From the NCBI RefSeq assembly GCF_027947595.1, contig NZ_CP116257.1, forward strand, positions 6,384,001-6,448,000: a DNA stretch of 64,000 bases, written 5' to 3'. Both the position numbers and the translations under genes were made by a program. Shown piece after piece: positions 1-8,529 of the stretch (the first letter of the stretch is position 1; each line of letters begins with the position of its first letter). Below the pieces are notes generated by a model. The model ran no database searches and was not told the DNA's origin. It saw only the letters and a program-made list of their open reading frames with translations. Source of the DNA: Streptomyces lienomycini. Lineage in GTDB: Bacteria > Actinomycetota > Actinomycetes > Streptomycetales > Streptomycetaceae.

Positions 1-297
1 GTCGTCGCCGTAATGGACGGTCCTGGCGGCGCGGTCGATCGCGACGACGGTCTGGCCGAGGTGCAGCTCGATGTCGTGGCGCGCGTACCAGGCGGGCTCG
101 TGCACGAAGACGCTGTCGCGCTCCTCCTTGCCGAGGAGGTAGCCCTTGGACAGCGGCGGGCGCTCGTAGGGGTGGTCGCGTTCGTCACTGATGAGGATCA
201 CCCGGCCGGTGAACCCCTCCGTGCGGAGCGTCTCGGCCGCCTTCGCGCCCGCCAGGCCGCCTCCGACGATGACGAATGTCTGATCCGCGTCGACCAC
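1..297 (-). CDS. FAD-dependent oxidoreductase (ferredoxin reductase type), N-terminal part
   Basis: Only the first 99 codons lie in the window; the gene runs off its left edge. The GTG start at 297 has a GGAGG ribosome site a few bases upstream. Residues 7-16 (FVIVGGGLAG) form the dinucleotide-binding glycine motif for FAD. They are followed by the RPPLSKGYLLG segment typical of ferredoxin/rubredoxin reductases that serve Rieske oxygenases and cytochromes P450. It probably moves electrons from NAD(P)H to a small iron-sulfur protein. Its partner is not visible, and the gene is separated by 169 bp from the dGTPase-like gene. The family call is firm; the substrate is unknown. Confidence 0.85.
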   Translation of the reverse strand, partial: MVDADQTFVIVGGGLAGAKAAETLRTEGFTGRVILISDERDHPYERPPLSKGYLLGKEERDSVFVHEPAWYARHDIELHLGQTVVAIDRAARTVHYGDD

Positions 298-466
298 TTG
301 TCTGCCTCCTCGTCCGGGTGCCGCCACATGCGAGCGTCCCGCACGCGGCGTAATGCGGGAAGGGGGAGTGACCCGATCAGGCCACGGCCTGCCGTGTTCC
401 GGTCGCCCGAGTGCCGCGTTTCGGGCACGCGGGCGGCGCCGGGTCGCACCCGTCCCGCCGCCAGTG

Positions 467-1741
467 TCACGGATGCCCCGTCAGACGGGCGTGAAGCGAG
501 CGGGCCGAGGCGTCGGTGAGGGAGGCGATCTGGTCGACGATCACCCGTTTGCGGGCCCGGTCGCCGTCGGCCGTGTCGAACAGGGAGCGGAACTGGGGGT
601 CGAGCCCGTCCGGCGCGCGGGCCGTGAGCGCCTCGGCCAGTTCGGCGACGACGATCCGCTGGTCGGCGCGGAGCCGCTCCTGCTCGGTGCGCTGCATGAC
701 GTACCGGACGGCGACCGCCTTGAGGACGGCGCACTCCAGGCGGGTCTCGCGGGGCACGACCAGCTCGGCGGTGTACCGGGTGAGCCGGCCGTCCCCGTAC
801 GCGGCCCGGGTGGCCGTCTCGGCGGCCAGGCAGAAGCGGCCGATGAGCTGGCTGGTGGCGTCCTTCAGCCGGGCCTGGGCGCCGGCCGAGCCGTCGTAGC
901 CGTGCGGCCACCAGTCCTGGGCGAGGAGCCGGTCGAGGGCGTCGGCCAGCTCCGCGCGGTCGGTGCCGGCGGGGACGTAGCGTCCGACGGCGGCGTCGAA
1001 GACGGCCTCGCGCTCGGGGTCGGCGAGCAGGCAGTTCGGGTCGATGTGACCGGCGTGCAGGCCGTCCTCGACGTCGTGCACCGAGTACGCCACGTCGTCG
1101 GCCCAGTCCATGACCTGGGCCTCGAAGCAGGTACGGGCGCCGGGGGCGTCCTCGCGGAGCCACTCGAAGACGGGCCGGTCGTCGTCGTAGACGCCGAACT
1201 TGCGGGAGAGCGGGTCGGTGGGGTGGGCGCCGCGCGGCCAGGGGTACTTGGTCGCGGCGTCGAGGGTGGCGCGGGTGAGGTTGAGGCCGACGGAGCCGTC
1301 CTCGGTGAACCGTTTGGGCTCGATGCGGGTGAGGAGCCTGAGCGACTGGGCGTTGCCCTCGAAGCCGCCGCAGTCCTCGGCGAACGCGTTGAGCGCCTGT
1401 TCGCCGTTGTGCCCGAAGGGCGGGTGGCCCAGGTCGTGGGCGAGGCAGGCGGCCTCGACGAGGTCCGGGTCGCAGCCGAGGGCGGCGCCCAGCTCGCGGC
1501 CGACCTGGGCGCACTCCAGGGAGTGCGTGAGGCGGGTGCGGGGGCTGGCATCCCAGACGGGGCTGCCCTCCCCCGGCGCGACGACCTGCGTCTTCCCGGC
1601 GAGGCGGCGCAGGGCGGCGGAGTGCAGGATGCGGGCGCGGTCGCGCTGGAAGGCGGTGCGGCCGGGGCGTTTGTCGGGTTCGGGGGCGTAGCGGGCCACT
1701 GACGTGGGGTCGTACGGGGGTGGGGGTGCGGTGCCTTCCAT
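467..1741 (-). CDS. dgt: dGTP triphosphohydrolase-like HD-domain protein
   Basis: The 424-residue protein is a full-length deoxyguanosinetriphosphate triphosphohydrolase-like protein, a family that cleaves dNTPs to nucleoside and triphosphate. The HD metal site is visible: H73 in RLTHSLE, then H102-D103 and H106/H111 in [11 protein letters not shown]. The early segment [17 protein letters not shown] is also typical. The ATG at 1741 lies one base from the stop codon of the upstream chelatase gene, so the two are very likely co-transcribed and translationally coupled. Bacterial members labelled dgt-like often have uncharacterised nucleotide preference, so strict dGTP specificity is an inference. 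Confidence 0.9.
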   Translation of the reverse strand: MEGTAPPPPYDPTSVARYAPEPDKRPGRTAFQRDRARILHSAALRRLAGKTQVVAPGEGSPVWDASPRTRLTHSLECAQVGRELGAALGCDPDLVEAACLAHDLGHPPFGHNGEQALNAFAEDCGGFEGNAQSLRLLTRIEPKRFTEDGSVGLNLTRATLDAATKYPWPRGAHPTDPLSRKFGVYDDDRPVFEWLREDAPGARTCFEAQVMDWADDVAYSVHDVEDGLHAGHIDPNCLLADPEREAVFDAAVGRYVPAGTDRAELADALDRLLAQDWWPHGYDGSAGAQARLKDATSQLIGRFCLAAETATRAAYGDGRLTRYTAELVVPRETRLECAVLKAVAVRYVMQRTEQERLRADQRIVVAELAEALTARAPDGLDPQFRSLFDTADGDRARKRVIVDQIASLTDASARSLHARLTGHP

Positions 1742-1742
1742 G

Positions 1743-2618
1743 TCATGAACAGTATGCGGAAGGTGTGACAGTCGGGGGGCCTACTCGTCCGCGGGGTTCC
1801 GCGCTCGTGCGGCTGCGGGCCGTCCGGGGCCGGTCGCGCCGTTCCCCGCTCCCCTTCGGGGCACTGTCCTCGTCGCCTCCTTCACGTGCCGTGTCGTAGC
1901 GGTGCAGGAGCAGGCGGGCCATGGCCGGATGGGTACCCAGGGGGGCGGAGGCGATCCAGGGGGCCTGCGCGGCGCACTGTGCCGCGAAGCGGCCCGGGGC
2001 GGTGAAGCAGGAGGCGACGGCCACGCGGCGGTGCCCCCGGGACGTCAGGGTGCGGATCGCCTCGGGGACCGTCGGGGCCGACGCCGAGGCGTACGCGGGG
2101 AGGACCGGGACGCCGAGGCGGGTGGCGAGGAGTGCTGCCGTGCGGGCCGAGTCGGCGCGCGACTCCGGGTCCCGGGAACCCGCGGAGGCGAGGACGACGG
2201 CGTGGTCCGGGCCCCCGTGGGCGGGCCAGCCGGCCTCCGTGAGGCGGGCGTGCAGGGCGTCCGCCAGGAGGGGGTGCGGGCCGAGCGGGGCGGCCACGCG
2301 GGTGCGGGCCGGGGCGGCGTCCGCCATCTGGGGGATGTCCCGTTTGACGTGGTGGCCGCGGCTCAGCAGGAGCGGGACGACGACCGCCGCCCCGCTCCCG
2401 AGGGCGGTGAGCGTGTCGGGCAGCAGGGGTTCGTTCAGCTCGATGTGGCCGAGGTGCACCGGCAGGGCGGGGCGCAGGGCGCGGACCCGGTCGAGGAGGG
2501 CCCGTACGGTGCGCAGGGCGCGCGGGTCGCGGCTGCCGTGGGCGACGACGACCAGTGCGGGGGTGCCGCCGCGGGTCGCCGTGCTCGTCGTGCCGCCGGT
2601 CGGTGTCGTCGCCGTCAT
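1743..2618 (-). CDS. CbiX/sirohydrochlorin chelatase family protein
   Basis: The 291-residue protein has two tandem CbiX-like halves. The first begins [19 protein letters not shown], with the His of VVAHGSRD as the presumed metal-binding residue, and [16 protein letters not shown] supplies the second His cluster. The second half (about residues 130-235) starts with [14 protein letters not shown]. Family members insert Fe or Co into sirohydrochlorin on the way to siroheme or cobalamin. The nearby assimilatory nitrate and nitrite reductase genes make a siroheme role plausible, because NirB needs siroheme. The C-terminal 50 residues are charged, low-complexity and probably disordered. It is coupled to the dgt-like gene downstream. 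Confidence 0.85.
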   Translation of the reverse strand: MTATTPTGGTTSTATRGGTPALVVVAHGSRDPRALRTVRALLDRVRALRPALPVHLGHIELNEPLLPDTLTALGSGAAVVVPLLLSRGHHVKRDIPQMADAAPARTRVAAPLGPHPLLADALHARLTEAGWPAHGGPDHAVVLASAGSRDPESRADSARTAALLATRLGVPVLPAYASASAPTVPEAIRTLTSRGHRRVAVASCFTAPGRFAAQCAAQAPWIASAPLGTHPAMARLLLHRYDTAREGGDEDSAPKGSGERRDRPRTARSRTSAEPRGRVGPPTVTPSAYCS

Positions 2619-2783
2619 GGGTCGAGGGTGGCGGCCGGACGTTGCCTTCCCGTTGCGCGGATGTCACGGGGATTTTCCGCCGGTTCACACGGCGCCGGGA
2701 CGTCGGTGTGAGCGGGCGGCGAACCGGACGGCCCGCCCGGGCGTCCCTGGGGGCAGGAGACCGACCGGGGAGGGAACCGTCCG

Positions 2784-3470
2784 ATGCGCCGCCCGAGATT
2801 TCGCAGACCGCGCCTGCCGCGTACCCGCCGGGGGCGGCGGAGGCTGGTCCAGGTGGTGGTGGCCGGGTGCGTGCTGGCACTGCTGCCGATGACGTGGCTG
2901 CGCCTGGTCACCGACGACCGGCTGCGTACCGTGGCCGACGTGCCGCGCACCGAGGTCGCGGTCGTCTTCGGGGCCGGGCTGTGGGACGGGGAGCCGTCGC
3001 CGTACCTCGCGCACCGGCTGGACGCGGCGGCGGAGCTGTACCGGGCGGGGCGGATCGAGGTGGTGCTGGTGACCGGGGACAACAGCCGCGAGGAGTACGA
3101 CGAGCCGGACGCGATGCGCGCCTACCTGGTCCGGCACGGCGTTCCCGACGGGCGGATCGTCGGCGACTACGCGGGCTTCGACACCTGGGACTCCTGCGTC
3201 CGCGCGAAGAAGATCTTCGGCGTGGACCGGGCCGTGCTGATCAGCCAGGGCTTCCACATCCGGCGTGCGGTGGCCCTGTGCCAGCAGGCGGGGGTGGAGT
3301 CGTACGGCGTCGGGGTCGACGCCGAGCACGACGTGACCTGGTACTACGGGGGCGCGCGGGAGGTCCTGGCGGCGGGCAAGGCGGCGCTGGACGCGGTCTT
3401 CGAGCCGGATCCGCACTTCCTGGGGCCGAAGGAGCCGGGGGTGGCGCGGGCCCTGGCCGGTGCCGGGTGA
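2784..3470 (+). CDS. SanA/ElyC/YdcF-type DUF218 membrane protein
   Basis: The 228-residue protein begins with an Arg-rich cytoplasmic tail (about residues 1-20), then one hydrophobic segment (about 21-38). An extracytoplasmic DUF218 domain follows, starting TEVAVVFGAGLWDG. The family residues VVFGAG, LVTGDNSREEYDE and ISQGFHIRRA are all present. SanA-like proteins are linked to envelope barrier function and vancomycin exclusion in enterobacteria; the actinobacterial role is not established. A GGGAGGGAAC ribosome site precedes the ATG. It stands alone, 102 bp upstream of nasA on the same strand. Confidence 0.85.
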   Translation: MRRPRFRRPRLPRTRRGRRRLVQVVVAGCVLALLPMTWLRLVTDDRLRTVADVPRTEVAVVFGAGLWDGEPSPYLAHRLDAAAELYRAGRIEVVLVTGDNSREEYDEPDAMRAYLVRHGVPDGRIVGDYAGFDTWDSCVRAKKIFGVDRAVLISQGFHIRRAVALCQQAGVESYGVGVDAEHDVTWYYGGAREVLAAGKAALDAVFEPDPHFLGPKEPGVARALAGAG

Positions 3471-3522
3471 CGCGTTCCTCACCAGGGCCGCACCGCTGCG
3501 GGGAGGCCGCCGTCCCGGCGGT

Positions 3523-3550
3523 GTAACAGAGCACCGACCGGGGGTGTAAC
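3523..3550 (+). promoter_or_regulatory. Direct GTAAC repeats upstream of nasA, possible weak GlnR site
   Basis: Two GTAAC pentamers start at 3523 and 3546, just upstream of the nasA ATG at 3573. GlnR boxes in Streptomyces are built from GTnAC and GAAAC pentamers spaced by 6 bases, giving start distances of 11 and 22. Here the distance is 23 and the intermediate half-site is poor, so this is a weak match. Nitrogen control of nasA is known in the genus and makes the site plausible. Confidence 0.35.
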
Positions 3551-3572
3551 ACGCGCGTCGCACGCTGGCGGC

Positions 3573-5816
3573 ATGCGGAACACCACCATCCCCACGCACT
3601 GCCCGTACTGCGCCCTGCAGTGCGGGATGAACCTGACGCCCGTCGACGGCGGGAGCGTCGCGGTGTCCGAGCGGGCGGACTTCCCGGTGAACCGGGGCGC
3701 GCTGTGCGGCAAGGGGCGTACGGCGCCGCAGGTGCTCGCGCCGGGGGCGCGGCTGACCTCGCCGCTGGTGCGCGCGGCCGACGGGGCTCTGGTGCCGGCC
3801 GGGTGGGACGAGGCGCTGGACCGGATCGCCGGGAACCTGGAGCGGACGCGGGCGGAGTACGGCGCGGACGCGCTCGGCGTGTTCGGCGGGGGCGGGCTGA
3901 CCAACGAGAAGGCGTACGCGCTGGGCAAGTTCGCGCGGGTGGTCCTCGGCACCTCGCAGATCGACTACAACGGCCGGTTCTGCATGTCGTCGGCGGCGGC
4001 GGCCGGGACGCGGGCCTTCGGGCTCGACCGGGGGCTGCCGTTCCCGCTGGAGGACGTCCCGAGGACCGGCTGCGTGATCCTCGTCGGGTCGAACCCGGCG
4101 GAGACGATGCCGCCGTCCCTGCGGTACTTCACCGAACTGCGGGACAACGGCGGCACGCTGATCGTCGTCGACCCGCGCCGGACGCGGACCGCCGAGCTGG
4201 CCGACCTGCACCTCGCGCCCCGGCCCGGCACCGACCTGGCGCTCGCGCTGGGCATGCTGCACCTGGTCGTCGCCGAGGGTCGGGTCGACGAGGCGTACGT
4301 CGAGGAGCGCACGTCCGGCTGGGAGGAGGCGCGGGCGGCGGCGATGGCGCACTGGCCGGAGCATGTGGAGCGGATCACCGGGGTGTCGGTGCCCGAACTG
4401 CGGGAGGCGGTACGGCTGTTCTGCGCCCCCGAGGCGGCGATGGTGCTGACGGCGCGCGGGCCGGAGCAGCAGGCCAAGGGCACGGACACGGTGGGCGCGT
4501 GGATCAACCTGTGCCTGGCGACCGGGCGGGCGGGGCGGCCCCGGTCGGGGTACGGCTGCCTGACCGGGCAGGGCAACGGGCAGGGCGGGCGCGAACACGG
4601 GCAGAAGGCCGACCAGTTGCCGGGGTACCGCAGGCTGACCGATCCGGCGGCCCGGCGGCACGTCGCCGAGGTGTGGGGCGTCGACCCGGACTCGCTGCCG
4701 GGGCCGGGGCGCAGCGCGTACGAGTTGCTGGACGCGCTGGGCACGGACGTCAGGTCCCTGCTGGTGATGGGATCCAACCCGGTGGTGTCGGCGCCGCGCG
4801 CCGCGCACGTGGAGGGGCGGCTGCGTTCGCTGGACTTCCTGGCCGTGTGCGACGTGGTGCTCTCCGAGACGGCGGAACTGGCGGACGTGGTGCTGCCGGT
4901 GACGCAGTGGGCCGAGGAGACGGGCACCACGACGAACCTGGAGGGCCGGGTGCTGCTGCGGCGGCGCGCGATCACCCCGCCGGACGGGGTGCGCGGCGAC
5001 CTGGAGGTGCTGCACGGGCTGGCCGGGCGGCTCGGCGTGGAGAAGGGCTTCCCGGTCGACCCCGAGGAGGTCTTCGAGGAACTGCGGCGGGCGAGCGCGG
5101 GCGGCCCGGCGGACTACTCCGGGATCGACTACCGGCGGCTGGCGCGGGAGGACGGCGTGTTCTGGCCGTGCCCGGCACCACCCGCGGACGACGGCACCCC
5201 GCCCCGACCCGGCACCCCGGCACCACCCGCGGACGACGGCACCCCGCCACGACCCGGCACCCCGGCACCACCCGCGGACGACGAGACCACGGCCCGCCCC
5301 GGCACCCCGCCCCGGCCCGCGGACCAGGAGACCGCGCCCCATCCGGGCACGCCCCGCCTCTTCCTGGACCGCTTCGCCACCGACGACGGCCGGGCGCGCT
5401 TCGTGCCGGTCGCGCACCGTCCGAGCGCCGAGGAGCCGGACGACGCGTACCCGGTGCTGCTGACCACGGGCAGGGTGGTGGCGCAGTACCAGTCCGGCGC
5501 GCAGACCCGGCGGGTCGCCGAGCTGAACGCGGCGGCGCCGGGCCCCTTCGTGCAGCTGCACCCGCGGCTGGCGGCGCGGCTGGGGGCGGCCGAGGGGGAC
5601 CCGCTGGCGGTGGTGTCCCGGCGGGGGCGTGCGGTGGCACCGGCCCGCATCACCCCCGGCATCCGGCCCGACACCGTCTTCATGCCCTTCCACTGGCCGG
5701 GCGAGGGCCGCGCCAACACACTGACCAACCCGGCGCTGGACCCGGTCTCGCGGATGCCGGAGTTCAAGGTGTGCGCGGTACGGGTGGAGGTCGTGCGGGG
5801 GGCGGAGGCCGTGTAG
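3573..5816 (+). CDS. nasA: Assimilatory nitrate reductase, molybdopterin catalytic subunit
   Basis: The 747-residue protein belongs to the molybdopterin oxidoreductase family. The N-terminal [4Fe-4S] site is C10-x2-C13-x3-C17-x27-C45, without a Tat signal, so the enzyme should be cytoplasmic and assimilatory. Molybdopterin-binding segments (VGSNPAETMPPSLRYF, GYGCLTGQGNGQGGREHGQK, TQWAEETGTTTNLEGR) are intact. A C-terminal dinucleotide-binding domain begins near LLTTGRVVAQYQSG. It should reduce nitrate to nitrite for the nirBD enzyme at 19.6-23.8 kb. Unusually, residues about 535-594 are a four-copy Pro/Asp-rich tandem repeat between the catalytic core and the C-terminal domain. There is no nasB-type partner next to it. 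Confidence 0.93.
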   Translation: MRNTTIPTHCPYCALQCGMNLTPVDGGSVAVSERADFPVNRGALCGKGRTAPQVLAPGARLTSPLVRAADGALVPAGWDEALDRIAGNLERTRAEYGADALGVFGGGGLTNEKAYALGKFARVVLGTSQIDYNGRFCMSSAAAAGTRAFGLDRGLPFPLEDVPRTGCVILVGSNPAETMPPSLRYFTELRDNGGTLIVVDPRRTRTAELADLHLAPRPGTDLALALGMLHLVVAEGRVDEAYVEERTSGWEEARAAAMAHWPEHVERITGVSVPELREAVRLFCAPEAAMVLTARGPEQQAKGTDTVGAWINLCLATGRAGRPRSGYGCLTGQGNGQGGREHGQKADQLPGYRRLTDPAARRHVAEVWGVDPDSLPGPGRSAYELLDALGTDVRSLLVMGSNPVVSAPRAAHVEGRLRSLDFLAVCDVVLSETAELADVVLPVTQWAEETGTTTNLEGRVLLRRRAITPPDGVRGDLEVLHGLAGRLGVEKGFPVDPEEVFEELRRASAGGPADYSGIDYRRLAREDGVFWPCPAPPADDGTPPRPGTPAPPADDGTPPRPGTPAPPADDETTARPGTPPRPADQETAPHPGTPRLFLDRFATDDGRARFVPVAHRPSAEEPDDAYPVLLTTGRVVAQYQSGAQTRRVAELNAAAPGPFVQLHPRLAARLGAAEGDPLAVVSRRGRAVAPARITPGIRPDTVFMPFHWPGEGRANTLTNPALDPVSRMPEFKVCAVRVEVVRGAEAV
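5175..5354 (+). repeat. In-frame 45-bp tandem repeat inside nasA
   Basis: Four consecutive 45-bp units begin at 5175, 5220, 5265 and 5310. Units 1 and 2 encode the identical 15-mer APPADDGTPPRPGTP; units 3 and 4 are diverged (APPADDETTARPGTP, then PRPADQETAPHPGTP). The reading frame stays open. The segment sits between two conserved domains, so it probably forms a flexible linker. The near-identity of units 1 and 2 implies recent duplication, and copy number may vary between strains. Confidence 0.9.
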
Positions 5817-5921
5817 CGCGTCGGGCGGACCTGGGGCGGGCCCGGGCATCGGACCGGCGGCGGGGCGCTCCCCCGCTCGCTTACGCTTGCCGGGAGAGTA
5901 CGGGCGAGGGGACGGGAGCCG

Positions 5922-6851
5922 ATGAGCCTGAGGCAGTTCGAGTACGCGCTGGCCGTCGCCGAGGAGGGCTCGGTGACGGCGGCGGCGGAGGTCCTGCACG
6001 TCGCCCAGCCCTCGGTGTCCCAGCAGATCCGCGGTCTCGAGCGGGACCTCGGCGTGGAGCTGTTCTCCCGCACGCCGACCGGTCTGGTGCCCACCGTGGC
6101 CGGACGCGCCTTCCTGCGGGAGGCGGAGGTCGCCGTGAACGCGGCACGCCGGGCGCGGGCGACGGCGCGGGCCGGCGCCGACGAGCTGGTGGGCGAGCTG
6201 GTGGTCGCGGTGCAGATGGGCCTGGGCGCCCGGCAGCTGCCGGGCGCCCTGAGCGCGCTGCGCCGCCGCTTCCCGCGTCTGGAGGTCACCGTCTTCGAGG
6301 AGCCGAACCCCACCGAGCTGGAGCGGCTGGCCCGCGGCGGTGTCCTCGACGTCGCCCTGATGGCCGGGCCGTGCGAGGAGGGCCTGTACGACGGCCACCA
6401 CCTCGGCGACGAGGAGTTCGTGGTGGTGCTGGCCGCCGGGCATCCGGCGCTCGCCGCGGACCGCGTCGAGCTGCGGGACCTGGAGCGGGAGCCGTGGGTG
6501 CGGTTCGACACCGCCAGCGCACTCGACGGCGTACTGGTGGACGTGCTGCGGGACAACGGGCTCGCCCCGACCACGGTCGCCCGCGTCTCCCAGACGGCGA
6601 CGGCCGTGCGCTGGGCCGTCCACGGCCTGGGGGTGACGTTCGTCCCGGCCTCCGCGGTGCCGCCCGGGCACGAGCACCTGGTGCGCCCGGTGTCCCCGGC
6701 CGTCTCCCAGCCCGTGGTGGCCGCGGTCCGGCCGGGCGCGGGTCCGGCGGAGACGGCGCTGCTGGAGTTCCTGCGGCAGGAGACCTGGTACAAGTTCGGT
6801 CAGAGCTGGGTGGCACCGCCGTCCGCGACCAGTTCGGCGCCGGTCGTGTAG
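5922..6851 (+). CDS. LysR-family transcriptional regulator
   Basis: The 309-residue protein has the LysR winged helix-turn-helix at residues 2-60 (LRQFEYALAVAEEGSVTAAA, then VAQPSVSQQIRGLE) and a LysR substrate-binding domain at about 90-290. It follows nasA on the same strand with a 105-bp gap that holds its own promoter region. Its natural targets could be nasA or the downstream SDR genes, but nothing in the sequence decides this. Its last 17 codons overlap the 3' end of the convergent SDR gene (6800-6851). The effector is unknown. Confidence 0.9.
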   Translation: MSLRQFEYALAVAEEGSVTAAAEVLHVAQPSVSQQIRGLERDLGVELFSRTPTGLVPTVAGRAFLREAEVAVNAARRARATARAGADELVGELVVAVQMGLGARQLPGALSALRRRFPRLEVTVFEEPNPTELERLARGGVLDVALMAGPCEEGLYDGHHLGDEEFVVVLAAGHPALAADRVELRDLEREPWVRFDTASALDGVLVDVLRDNGLAPTTVARVSQTATAVRWAVHGLGVTFVPASAVPPGHEHLVRPVSPAVSQPVVAAVRPGAGPAETALLEFLRQETWYKFGQSWVAPPSATSSAPVV

Positions 6852-7576
6852 GTGGCGTCGAAGGCGAGGAAGAGGGCGGCCCGGGCGATCTCCTCGGGGG
6901 TGCCGAAGCGGCGCATCGGATTGTCCGCGACCCGCTCCGCCTTGAACCGTTCGGCTTCCTCGGGGGTCATCGTCGCGTCCAGGGCACCCGTGTCGACGGG
7001 GCCGGGGCTGATCGCGTTGACCCGGATGCCGCGGGGCAGCAGCTCGCGGGAGAAGCTGCGGGCCATGGAGCGCAGGGCCGCCTTCCCGGCCGCGTAGACG
7101 CTGGTGTCCGCCATGCCGACGACGTTCGCGGCGGAGGTGGTCAGGACGATGCCGGCGCCCGGGTTCAGCAGCGGGGCGAGCTTCTGCACGGTGAACCAGG
7201 CGCCCTTGACGTTGATGGCGAACAGTTCGTCGTACGCCTCCTCGGTCGTCGAGTCGAAGGGCGTGAGCGCGGCGACGCCGGCGTTGACGAACAGGGCGTC
7301 GATCGTGCCCAGTTCGGACTGCACCCGGTCGGCGAGGGCGTCCAGGTCGCGCAGCGAGGCCACGTCGCCGGGCACCGCCACCGCGTTCTCGCCGAGCCGC
7401 TCACGGGCGGCGTCGAGGGTGGCCCGGGAACGGCCGGTGATCGCCACGCGGGCTCCGCCGTCCACCAGCTTCTTCGCCACCGCGAAACCCACGCCGCTGC
7501 CGCCGCCCGTGATCACGGCGGTCCTGCCGTTGTACTCGCCCATTTCCAGGTTTCCCATTTCACTTACTGCTTCCAT
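6800..7576 (-). CDS. Short-chain dehydrogenase/reductase (SDR)
   Basis: This is a classical SDR of up to 258 residues. It has the NAD(P) motif TGGGSGVG, the NAG motif in FVNAGVAALTPF, and the YAAGK catalytic pair preceded by TTSAANV. The C-terminal GAELVADGG is typical. The start is uncertain: in-frame ATGs lie at 7576, 7558 and 7540, and none has a clearly best ribosome site; homologues usually begin close to the last. It lies 54 bp downstream of a second SDR on the same strand and probably shares its transcript. The substrate is unknown. Confidence 0.88.
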   Translation of the reverse strand: MEAVSEMGNLEMGEYNGRTAVITGGGSGVGFAVAKKLVDGGARVAITGRSRATLDAARERLGENAVAVPGDVASLRDLDALADRVQSELGTIDALFVNAGVAALTPFDSTTEEAYDELFAINVKGAWFTVQKLAPLLNPGAGIVLTTSAANVVGMADTSVYAAGKAALRSMARSFSRELLPRGIRVNAISPGPVDTGALDATMTPEEAERFKAERVADNPMRRFGTPEEIARAALFLAFDATYTTGAELVADGGATQL

Positions 7577-7630
7577 TTTCGAATTTCCCTGCTCCGCGAC
7601 GTCCCGCGACGTTTCGCAAATCCGCAGCCG

Positions 7631-8398
7631 TCAGCCCCTGGGGAATTCCCCGCCGTCCACGGCGATGTTGGTTCCGGTCACCCAGCCCGCCCGGTCGGAC
7701 GCGAGGAACAGCACCGCTTCGGCGATGTCGTCGGGCCGGCCGTCGCGGCCCAGCGGTGCGGTGCCGGTCGGGGCGGGTCCCGCGTCGAGGCTCGCCCAGT
7801 TCTCCCGGGTCTCCTCGCCGCCGGGGGTGGCGGTCCGGCCGGGGCTCACGGTGTTGACCCGGACGCCGGAGGGGGCCAGCGCCGAGGCCAGTCCCCGGCT
7901 GTAGTTCTCCAGCGCCGCCTTCGCCGCCTGGTAGTGCAGGAACGGGGGCGCCGGAGGGGCGACCGCGGCCGAGGAGACGTGCACGATCGCCCCCGAGCGC
8001 CGTTCCCGCATGCCCGGTACCAGCAGCGAGTTCAGCCGGACCGCCGCGAGGAGGTTCAGGTCCAGCGCGTCCAGCCACTCCTCGTCGGGGATGGTCGGGC
8101 CGTCCTTGTGGGGGCGTGCCCCGCCCGCGTTGTGGACCAGGACGTCCACCCCGCCGAGCGTGTCCCGGGCGGCCGCGGCGAGCGCCTCCGCTCCGGCGAG
8201 GGTCCGCACGTCCGCCTGCACGAAGGCGGCCCCCTCGGGCGCCGTGCCCGTCGCCGACCTGGCGGTGGTGACCACCTCGGCGCCCGCGTCCAGGAGCCGG
8301 CGTACGACGGCCGCTCCGATTCCGCGCGTTCCGCCGGTGACCAGGGCCCGCTTTCCCGCGAGTTCCCCATTTTCCGACCCGTTCTCGTGCACGGTCAT
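7631..8398 (-). CDS. Short-chain dehydrogenase/reductase (SDR)
   Basis: The 255-residue SDR starts at the ATG at 8398, preceded by AAAGGCAAGG. The frame stays open upstream, but the extra residues look nothing like an SDR. Motifs are TGGTRGIG, VHNAGG, SSAAVAPP for the catalytic serine region, and YQAAK. The C-terminus ends TGTNIAVDGGEFPRG. It is the first gene of a probable two-SDR unit. A 27-bp perfect palindrome at 8482-8508 lies about 85 bp before the start and is a good operator candidate. The substrate is unknown. Confidence 0.9.
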   Translation of the reverse strand: MTVHENGSENGELAGKRALVTGGTRGIGAAVVRRLLDAGAEVVTTARSATGTAPEGAAFVQADVRTLAGAEALAAAARDTLGGVDVLVHNAGGARPHKDGPTIPDEEWLDALDLNLLAAVRLNSLLVPGMRERRSGAIVHVSSAAVAPPAPPFLHYQAAKAALENYSRGLASALAPSGVRVNTVSPGRTATPGGEETRENWASLDAGPAPTGTAPLGRDGRPDDIAEAVLFLASDRAGWVTGTNIAVDGGEFPRG

Positions 8399-8481
8399 GT
8401 CCTTGCCTTTCGGAATCTCTCGTGATGACCCGCTCACGGTAGATCCGGGAAAGAACAAGGAGCAAAGACGAATATGCAGCG

Positions 8482-8508
8482 GGCGCCATAGGAAGTTCCT
8501 ATGGCGCC
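8482..8508. promoter_or_regulatory. Perfect 27-bp palindrome, probable operator
   Basis: The arms GGCGCCATAGGAA (8482-8494) and TTCCTATGGCGCC (8496-8508) are perfect inverse complements around a single central G. The site lies between the 3' end of the FMN reductase gene (8530) and the SDR start (8398). There is no T-run, so an operator is more likely than a terminator. The core ATAGGAA-n-TTCCTAT looks like a dimeric winged-helix site. No regulator gene is adjacent. Confidence 0.6.
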
Positions 8509-8529
8509 TTGTCGCCTCGCCGCGCCGTC

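Noticed and set aside
2685..6677. 1,330-codon open frame antisense to nasA and the SanA-like gene
   Set aside because: It is a product of high GC third positions. The translation is Arg/Pro/Gly-rich with no domain, and nasA on the other strand is unmistakable.
3620..8425. 1,601-codon plus-strand open frame
   Set aside because: It is an off-frame reading of nasA and lysR and the complement of the SDR genes, with a biased Gly/Arg/Ala composition and no ribosome site.
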